Positions 10,741 to 20,000 of a stretch of DNA of 21,790 nucleotides are shown in pieces; positions within the stretch are counted from its first letter, which is position 1, and every line of letters starts with the position of its first letter. The position numbers and the translations under genes were made by a program. This DNA comes from Plakobranchus ocellatus (lineage: Eukaryota; Mollusca; Gastropoda; Plakobranchidae), in contig BLXT01004638.1 of the NCBI GenBank assembly GCA_019648995.1, forward strand, positions 207,255 to 229,044, in the 5' to 3' direction. The notes under the pieces are model-generated. The model was not told the origin of the DNA, searched no databases, and was given only the letters and a program-made list of their open reading frames with translations.

Positions 10741-11560
10741 CCATTAAAAAGAAAAATATTTTATGAAAGTACAAATATATAATTTTTTTGTTTTTTAATC
10801 TTTTCGAATCAGGGATCCTTTTGAACACTTTATAGTTCTAGCGAAAAAAAAATTAAACTGAAAATACAATTTGAATACACACCAATAAAAATGTAATCAA
10901 GAGTTAGAAACACCAAATCTGTATGGGACAGTCCGGCACTTTAAAGCAAATGATCAAAAGTTGAATTAAACCAAAAATTTCTTTGATAATTAGATCAAAT
11001 GATGCCTTAGATAACCGTGCATGTGTCTGACCCAAGTGAACCTGTCCCTGGAGATCCATTAAGCACCAATCAACGGCAATAGGATCTGTCCTGCCTACTG
11101 CTGGGTTATTTCAACTTAAGTACAACTCAGGAAGCAAAACTCTACATCCTCTGTTTTAAGAGTACAAGAATCGATCCAAACAGCTTTAAAAATAATAAAC
11201 CCTAATACCAATTCTTCATCATCTGACATTTTTGGGTTTTTCTGACTTTTTCTTGCCTTCCTATATGTTTCTTTTTTTTTTCGACCTGTTCCCCCAAAAT
11301 ATAACAAACCACACATCGTAGTGATAAAATGGTATTCATTATATCTCTTATGTTACTAATGTTAATTTTCATTTTCTTTTTTAAATGTAATTCATTGTTT
11401 TTGTGTGTAGTTTCATTTCAGAACAAAAAGAGGCAAAGCATGAGTGTTTAAAAGTTCACTCTCAGTTTTATCATACTTTCATACAAACATAAATCATTTC
11501 ACACTTAAGATGCACTTTAATGGTAGGCACAAAATATTCAAAGATGGTATTTTTTTCACA
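10741..11560. other. AT-rich intergenic stretch, nothing recognised
   Basis: No coding similarity, repeat pair or RNA gene seen on either strand. Confidence 0.4.
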
Positions 11561-11564
11561 TTAA

Positions 11565-12212
11565 CCCTTAAATTACCAGGCCCTTGTAGAAATTCAATAG
11601 CCAAATTACCAAAGCGAGGAGCATAACTTTTTTCATAACAGGTTCCACAAAAAAAAATTGTATAAATTCAAATATTGGTTTTAAAAAATTCCCAAAATCA
11701 CCATAGTTTGGAGGAATAAACAAGCTTTCTTCTCGTGTATAGCATGCTATGCTTTAATATCAACAAATTGTGGGAAAAAAACGGTAAAAATTGACCACCC
11801 CTATCAGACTGTGCCTCCGAATCTGGGTCCCAACCTAACTCTAGATCTAGATTTAGAGTGTCATTGTTCCAATCTTCATTGTCTACCCCTCTATCATCAT
11901 TATTCATATTAATTTCATTGACTATATCTCCTCCTTCATTTTTGGTTATGGACTGACAAGCTGGCTTAAGAAATCAAAAGCTGTTAATCGCTATATCACT
12001 TCTATTCAACCAATTTTCATGCAGTAAAGGACAAACGAAAGTAAAACTATCAAACTACCGATAGAGTTCTCTTGCATTAGAAACTATAAAAATAAATAGG
12101 CTCTGTTCCGTACAGAAAATTTGGACGCTAATTGCATATATTAGCAGGTGATGGTGGGCAATTTGGTATAGGATCAGTATAGGCGATACCCAGCGTAATG
12201 GTAATTTAAGGG
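11565..12212 (-). mobile_element. piggyBac-type non-autonomous element, copy 1
   Basis: The element is flanked by TTAA on both sides (11561-11564 and 12213-12216). Its ends are inverted repeats, CCCTTAAATTACCA on the left and TGGTAATTTAAGGG on the right. TTAA duplication plus CCC ends is the piggyBac hallmark. On the minus strand it holds an acidic frame (ATG near 11907, [12 protein letters not shown] then [12 protein letters not shown]) like the acidic N-terminus of a piggyBac transposase. No DDE domain follows, so it is a deletion derivative of a larger element that still carries its 5' end. It matches copy 2 (20270-20959) in the opposite orientation, including a hairpin-forming TCTGTACGGAACAGA near 12105-12119 (minus strand). 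Confidence 0.82.
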
Positions 12213-12290
12213 TTAAGTTAAGGCATTTTACGTTCCAAGAGAGAAACACTCACATTCACTGCATGCATGTTTCCAGAATAATCCAAATGA

Positions 12291-12534
12291 AGACTCCAAT
12301 GGAAAAACCAGATAAGTCACAAAAATGAGAAGGGGAGAAATCAAGCATACAAGGTTTGCAAGTTTTATTTCTTTCCTTTTATAGCGATTCTAAAAAAGTT
12401 AATTGTGGTGGACTTAACTGTTTTATCCATATGATTGATGCTGGAAACAAAACTGCTATGTACAAAGAATGTGATGAAGGAGATAACTTAATTTTTGCAA
12501 AAATGTGACTTATCTGGTTTTTCCACTGGAGTCT
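12291..12534. mobile_element. 244-bp inverted-repeat element (MITE), possibly hAT-like
   Basis: Left end AGACTCCAATGGAAAAACCA and right end, on the minus strand, AGACTCCAGTGGAAAAACCA continue to match through GATAAGTCACA for about 32 bases with one clear mismatch. The flanks are CCAAATGA (12283-12290) and TCAAATGA (12535-12542), an 8-bp direct repeat with one mismatch. An 8-bp duplication is usual for hAT elements, but the terminal bases are not the usual CAG, so the superfamily is open. No coding content. Confidence 0.75.
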
Positions 12535-12542
12535 TCAAATGA

Positions 12543-13269
12543 TATACATGAAACTGCATTCTGTGAGCTTTGAAATGTGAACATTGAATAGAAATATGCC
12601 CTTTCTGTGCTGAGATAGTTTGTTTTTTTTAGAAAATAGTTAAAATACAGTAAGTAAGAAAAGACATCAAATTTTTTTTTCTTTTCAAAAGAAAACTAGA
12701 CAAACATTTTCATAAAAAGCACAATTCAAATATTGACTTTTAAAGTAAACACCATCTTGACAAGTCTGCCTGTAAGCCTATTTGTTGCTTATGATGGATT
12801 TTTAGTTATTTGCTTTTGTTAAAAAATTTCTAGTCTTTCTTTAGACTATATTATATACATATATAGATAAAAAGTGTCACACAAAAAACATTTTTCAGCC
12901 CAAAGTAAAAAAACGTGGAATCATGGAATTGATGCAATCTGTTATTTTAAAGTGACATTGCACAAATGGTTAATGGGTCTCCATATTCTTGTTATGCCCT
13001 TGTTGCATTCAAATCACAAGAAAATTTCATTTTATAAGTTTGCTTTGTGCGCATATAGCTCATCCACTGAAAGTTATCACATACTTTTAAGTCCATGTTA
13101 GACCAGGGCAAGGTGAATAGCTCAATATAAAGATCCCTGCATATTTTAGGGCAGGTTTAAAGCCATTACATCAGAAACAATCCCACTTTTACATTTTTAT
13201 ATGATTATGTTTAGTACAGAATTTGTTGAGGGAAAATATTGGTATGTAAGCAGAAATTATAAGAATGAG
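12543..13269. other. Non-coding stretch, nothing recognised
   Basis: AT-rich. A 75-codon open frame near 12874 has no family signature and I do not call it a gene. The sequence AATCTGTTATTTTAAAGTGA near 12937 could be part of a worn repeat. Confidence 0.35.
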
Positions 13270-13455
13270 TTTGAGATGAAACCCTAGAGGGCTAGCATTA
13301 GGGAAAGACGATGGAGCACATGGAGACATGTGACCTAGGCTGAGATGACATGTGACCTAGGCTGAGATGAAAGGAATGGGCAAGACCTGGAGAGAACTAG
13401 AGAGGATGGACAAGATAGGCACATTTGGAGATCCCTCGTAGAACATATGCTCCAC
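13270..13455 (+). pseudogene. LINE C-terminal remnant with 22-bp tandem duplication
   Basis: On the plus strand MKGMGKTWRELERM (about 13367-13408), then, one frame over, GQDRHIWRSLVEHMLH (about 13407-13454), matches the ending typical of several LINE polymerases (TW-x-EL-x-RMAQDR-x-x-WR-x-LV). Just before it the 22-bp unit GACATGTGACCTAGGCTGAGAT occurs twice in tandem (13325-13346 and 13347-13368), which by itself shifts the frame. The fragment is short and decayed and lies just past the 3' end of DUS1L on the opposite strand. Confidence 0.5.
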
Positions 13456-13553
13456 TAGTAGATTGAAAAGTTGATGATAGTGAACCAGTAAATATGATAT
13501 CCTTTGAACCAAATGTGCAATATAAACTAAGCAAAGGAGAAATCTGTTACATA

Positions 13554-13559
13554 TTTATT
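13554..13559 (-). promoter_or_regulatory. Candidate polyadenylation signal of DUS1L
   Basis: TTTATT on the plus strand reads AATAAA on the minus strand, about 117 bases after the DUS1L stop codon. It is the first AATAAA downstream that I see. Position is plausible for a short 3' UTR, but no transcript evidence is available. Confidence 0.45.
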
Positions 13560-13675
13560 GGTCATCCTACCAGAGCCTACTAAATTAACTACTCCAAATT
13601 GCATTCAAATTGCTTTGTAAATATATGATATGTTTCAAACAAGACACAGCTTCATTCTCAGTTAAGATCATAGTA

Positions 13676-14016
13676 TCATAAAGATGATCCTAATAAATGG
13701 GCTGATTTATCACTGGCTGCACTTGGTCCTTGTTCAGATAAATTTTTTGCAACAATCTTTTCACTGGCACAGTTATTGGACAAGTTTTCCAAACAAACTG
13801 CTGCATTGGAATCATTTGAAGGATCATTTCCTGGCACACAAGGCACATTCATATTATCTAGATCTAGTCTTACACAGTGTTCCTTTGAATTATTGTTTTC
13901 TAATCCTTTAGAAGTACATTTTAGAGGCATGTTAGTCAGACAGCTTCCAGATGTTCGATTCTTGGTTGAAGTTGTAAATCCTTGTTCAGATACATCTCTC
14001 CTCCTGATATTGTGAC
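13676..14016 (-). CDS. DUS1L: DUS1L last coding exon (C-terminal tail)
   Basis: The acceptor reads CTTCTTAACAG before 14016. The exon opens with the last two bases of a Gly codon and continues [13 protein letters not shown], so the conserved C..GH end of the zinc-type motif spans the junction. The stop is TGA at 13678-13676. The tail is rich in Asn, Ser and Cys with no recognised domain and is probably disordered. The open frame extends further 5' into the intron, but the splice site and the phase match with the previous exon decide the boundary. Confidence 0.88.
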
Positions 14017-17000
14017 CTGTTAAGAAGTGAGGAAAAAAAAAGAAAAGAAAGGTTAACATTAACATCAAATCCCCCCTCCCCCCCAATTAAAGTTAAAACA
14101 AACCATATAAACTACTGCATATCTGTAAAAGAAATATTTTTGCTATGGAAATTAATCATAAAGTATTAAACTTAAAATAACTATGGATATTTGTGAACTC
14201 ATTCATAACAAATAGGCAGGCCTGTAAGATAAAATTATCAAATAATCTTAAAACTCATCTAAATACAATGTCAAACCTTCAAATAAGTAGTTGTCTGCTA
14301 CTGCTAAAGAGGCAAACAAAGAATAAAAGATGAAGTAAAACATATCTTTTAAAGAGAATTGGGCCAAACAAAAAGTAATAACATGCAAAGACACAGAAAA
14401 ACACATTTTTCATACCTATACAGCCTTTCATCTCTCTGTTTGCTCTGTTACGACAGCAAGTTTTGCACAAGGTGTACTCACACTTTTTGCCCTTAAGGAA
14501 AAAATTTAAGTTATTAAAAAATTTAAAAATACTTTAACAAAATAGTATCAAGAGGAAAAAAACTTTTGATTCTTTGTATCCATGGCAAGCTTTTTGCAAA
14601 AATTTGTTCAAATGTTTTATATAATGTAATCTACTCTTCTTAAAAATACTTAAGCCAAAACTATCCTTTATTTCTTGTTAACATAGAGAAGAGCTTCATT
14701 AAAAAGATAACTGCATGATTTCCAAAACAATATTCATAAATAAATATTAATGATAATAGTAATACAATAGTAATAGGTAAAAATAAAAATATAAAAATGC
14801 TTCAAAAAGCAGGTACATTTGACAAACCTTTGGATTACAGCACAGAGTACAAGACTCAAACTTAGGTTTGAGAGCAGGGTCATAGTTTTTGTGTGGTTTC
14901 TTCAACATTTTCTTTATCTTGTTCATGGAAAGCCCAGCTTCACCATGGCTGAGTTTCAGTATGTCTTCTGCCCGTTTCAGGTTTATCCTCTGCCTCAGCT
15001 CACGGCTCTCTGGATCCACCTTTCTCTCCTCATTTGGGCTGGATCATAAATCAAATAAGTGCACATTTTTCTTTATTTAATGCATGTATGGTACAGCCTA
15101 GTTTCCTTCCATCAAATATAATAAATGTGACGCATTCTGTCAAACCAGGGTATAAGGTACCCTGGCCTATTTTGAGATATTGCTATATAAAGTTAATACA
15201 CTATTTTTTTTGCTAAATTTTTTTTTATTGCATATTCCGATCCTAAAGACATTAGTTTTGGGGTTAATTAAAAAAAAAAAACAACATTTTTGTGTTTGAA
15301 AATACACTTAATACGGGATTTCTTTGACAGAGGTCTAATTCTTGATCACAAAACATGACCTTTTTTACACAATGATTTTGGTCATTAATCAACAAGCCAC
15401 TCTGGCATTGTTTGGTATCACTGTAATCGGGAAAACCTGAACTTTCTAAATACAGCATTGTCTTCCACATTTAAAATAAATTCCATCAAGCTCTCCTATA
15501 ATAAAATCTGTGAAAAAATAGCGTCAGTTGATAGCAACCGAGGGAAATCCCCTAAATCCAAACAAACGAGTTGCTGAGAACTGTCACATGACTTACTGTT
15601 GCTTCAAAATGGCGTCTAAACAAAACATCATCTGAGATGCTTTGAACTCTTCGAAAAAGCTTGAATTTAGCAAATGTTGTGCACGAAGACCATCTACTAA
15701 GTTTAATAGAAGAATATTTAATGGAAGAGGAAGAAGAGGAGGACTTAGAGTCAGATCAAGAGCAACTGGACAAAAGTTTGATTAAGTAGATCTACGCAAG
15801 AGCCAGAGGTTAGGGGGGCGGGGCTAGCAGAAGACGAACCATCAACATCTAGTAGTAGTAGAATAGTTGAAATAGAATCAGAGGAAGAAAGCAGTTGTGA
15901 TGAAGATATTGATTTAGTTGTGGATTTAGAGAGAAATGTAGAATTAGATGAAGAACAATTTTTTGAGCGTGATCCTGAGTTAGAAAAATTAGAACGGTTT
16001 GTTTGTGGCTGCAAGCTGAAATTGGCATCAGGAGAGACAGGGTGTATTTTCAGCTGATTGGATTTTCAATCAAAGGCTCACCATTTCTGAGCTGTCAAAA
16101 GTTTAGAACGATTAATTTTTTTTTTCATTAACTAAATAGATCCTCTAGATTGGTAAAGCTAAATTGACAAAAACTCAGATCTTCAAGACAATGATAGAAG
16201 TGCTTAGTTCTGAATATGAATCAATAGATCCAGATCTAGAGAGGCGTAGACAGGGATTTTTAAGATTCAAATTACTCACACTTCTTAATTTCTATTTATT
16301 TGTTTCAACACTTGGCTGCATCCAAATCGGTACAGGGATAGCGGGAGAGGGGAGCACACTCAAAAGAAGTCAGTGCATTAATTTTTTTTCTTCGGTACAA
16401 AAGCACATCTGACTTGCATTTAACTTCCCATGGGATTTAAAGATGTAGAAACTATTTCATATAATTATGGTTCATGATTTTCTATAAGCTTTCAAGCAAA
16501 CATTAACACAACAAAAAATGGTTTTGTAGAGCGTCAAATTTTTTTGTGTTACTGTAAATATCAAAAAAAATTTTGAAGGTCTTGGATGATTATTTTAAAT
16601 ACACCAGCCATAAAACATTGAGAGCATAAATTTTACTTTTTTTTTTATATTTGCATGTAGATAATAAAAGATTTATTGTGAGTAGATATTACATCCAACA
16701 CAGAAGCAAAAGATTACTATATCAAGGGTCTGCTTGATTCACCTGAGTGGCGGATTCTCTTTATTTTTTATTTATTTTTCAATAATAATGGCGCTATTTA
16801 GCATTACTCAGTAAACACTGTAATATGTATTTTGCTACGTTGAATGCTTTGTGAACTTATCATAAGTAATATATAATTCAGGGATACCAGTGGCCTCTAA
16901 CAAAAAAGCAGAAAACTTGTACATAAAGAGCTTTCTAAAAGCTGTAGTTAAAGTATAATTGACTTTTAAGTAATAAAAATGAGGGAAAAAGTCGAAAATC

Positions 17001-20000
17001 CTGTTTAAATCGGAAAACTGGCATTCCTGTATAATTATAAAAAGGTAGACTTGGAAAAAGTTCTACCCTGTGTAGTTACGATAAAATTGATGAAAATAAA
17101 AATGATTTCCTAAGTTTCACGAAAAGGAATGTAGATTAATAAATGCATATTTCCTGAAGATAAAGAGATAAACTACTTGATGGTTCTTTTTTTGAAAATT
17201 CATTTTGCAATACTTATATTAATGATGGTTTTCATTTTCTTGAATAGATATCAATTAACTAAAGTCATAAATAAATTATTGTGCAACATCTTCTGAGATT
17301 ACATTTTTCCTTTATTTTGTACTGTTGCGCTGAGTTAAGGAAATGTATGATGTGCTTTAACATAAACAAAACTGCATGAAACAATGTGAAATTTTGTGTG
17401 AGTATCAAGCATTTAGTGCTCATTGTGATTGCCAAATTTTGTTGCTCTCGGATAATTAGAACCTTTTGTTTGCTATGGAGATATATTCAAAATTTTAAAC
17501 TCAGTTTTCTCAATAAAATGATTTTTTACTTTGCACTTACCAACTATATTGAAATGCCCAAAGCTCAGCCAAAAATTATCCAATAAACATAAACTTGGTG
17601 TCATATTAAAGCTTAAGACCTGAATTATACAATGGTATAAATATCTCAAAACACCACGGGGGTACCTTATGCCCCGTTTTGACAAAACGCATCACAAATG
17701 TCAACAACTAAATGACATTAAACAATTGACAAAGCAATGATCTGAACATAACTATTTTGAGAAAAGCACTGTGGGGTCTAATATATATGGAACATTTGAT
17801 CTGCTACAATTAAAGGAGAGACAACTTGCCAATATCACCAAAGATGAAAAAAAATGAGCCACATTGCTATTTTTTTTCTCTAGCTTTTAGTGTTACAGAG
17901 TTATTGCACTATAGCAAATTCTTAAACAGCCATAACATTCAATCTAGTTAGACTCACCTCTATTTTCCATTCCTTGACACAATTTTCATGCAACCTTGCT
18001 GATATTATTGCTAAACTCTCTCATCTGCTCTGGGTGAGTCTCCTTTAATTACATATCCTAAATATTCTGAGAAATTCACACAACAGAGGGTTTTATATGG
18101 ATTCAAGAGACAGCCTATTCTGCTTTTAAAACTGCTTTTTTTTCCCATTTTATGAGTAAAAGAATGCGAGATACAAAGGGCCTCTTTTTGGTAGCTTGTT
18201 TTAAAAAAAAAACCTTACTTTGGCCGGACATAAGGCTGACAGATCCAGTACGGTAAAGGCAGGTCTTGATCTTGAGTAAAGTTTATAGGATCCCTCTTGA
18301 ATCTTTCAATATCTGCCTGCAAAACACACTTTGTTTTATTCACTTCTAAAAGAAGTAATGGTGATAAATTTTTCTCAAAGAATCTATGTCTATAGACAAA
18401 AATTTGAGAAAAACTTAATGTATGAAAAAAATTTGTTTAATTAAAGGCTAAATATTTCATATTTTGTGATCAGTTTGACTCTTCATTTTACATACATCTA
18501 TTTATTTCATATACATGTGTCATTTGACACATGACTCTTTATTTTATATACATCTAAACTAAATTGAACCAAAGCTACAAACAGGTAGAATGGCAAAATA
18601 AAAAGAAAAAGCTTCAGAATCCATTTCAAGGAAATAAAAAGACAAGACATTTCATATATAATCACTATCATACTGCTACTCATCTGAGTTATCTAATTTT
18701 TTTTCTATTGCTAAGAACACGAGCCAGTGCTTGCTAAATTTGACACATTTTGAAAAATTATTTTAGACTAAAAATATGTAAATTTTAAACAAAAATGTTA
18801 TCAGATTGATTATGATGAAATATAATATAGAATTTATCTTGGTCATGCAATTAAGTTAGGACAGGTTTTTTTTTCCTTAAATGTTCAAAAGAATCAATGT
18901 ATGCTTTGAACAAGAAATGTAAAAACCAAAACAGGACTGAAAAAAAATTTCTTACTTGACAAGCATCCTGAAGTTTATTGGCTGCCACTCTAAACCCTCC
19001 AACGTCCTTTGCAGAGGCAAATAAATCTCTCACATCCTTATGAGCTGTTAACCTGACAAGAAGCAATACTAGGATGTCAAAATTTCAAAAAGAGAGAGAG
19101 AATGGAAATTGGTTTAACTGCATCCTCATGCTTTAAAAAAAAAAATTTTGATCACTAAGGCTTACATTGCCATATAGATTGCCTGAGGAGAGCAGTCTAA
19201 GGAAATCAATAGGACATTTGGCTACCATTCAAGAGGTGTCCAGTTTGATCTCCAGTTCCCGTCAACATTGCCTTGTATCCAAAACCATTTCAAAGTCATC
19301 AAGTCTTTAAGTCATGAAGACCTGATGGACATATAAGTCCAGCACTGTTGTAGTCAAATGAGGAGCACTATTGTCAAAAATTACATTTATTTACTTTTAC
19401 TTTTTACTTTTGAAAAAACAAAGCGATAGCCAATTAAACACAGTATCATGTTGACAGGCTAGCGATCCATTATGCAAGAGTCAAGTCTGATTCAGTGGAC
19501 CAACATCTGTTTTGTCATTTGATGCTATAAGAAACTGTCATAGCTCAATGCAATCGCAGACTGCCATAAGAAACTTATAACATTTAATTTAACATGTAAT
19601 TGATAATAGTCTATTAATTTGAATGTATCTGATGATAGTCTATATAGTATCATCCAAGAGGGAAGTGACACATGAATGTTATTGCTTTCAGGCTTTGCTC
19701 TTTTTTTTATGGTGGATTGAGCATTTAATTGTAACAATTGTGTAGGCCTAATATGATTTTGACCGTTATACACCTGCACCCTATTCAGGAGGCCATATAT
19801 CAATATGTAAACATGTGTTAGAAATCCAATTCTTTATTCAGAAGCTGGGCTTGTAATCATATCATAAATTACCGTGAGACTGTGTTCAATGAAAAAATAG
19901 ATGATCATAGAAGTTCATCTATGGCTATGAAAATAATTTAAGTACAATAACGCCAAAGGCTTTAAATGTTTGTGCCACTTTCAGCAATTTACCACCCAAC

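Noticed and set aside
12874-13101. 75-codon plus-strand open frame
   Set aside because: No domain, no splice context, and composition like the flanking AT-rich DNA.
13684-14015. Plus-strand open frames of 75 and 79 codons
   Set aside because: They overlap the last DUS1L exon in antisense. The exon is supported by splice phase and homology; these are not.
19525-19803. 92-codon minus-strand open frame in a DUS1L intron
   Set aside because: No similarity to DUS1L and no splice sites that keep phase with neighbouring exons.
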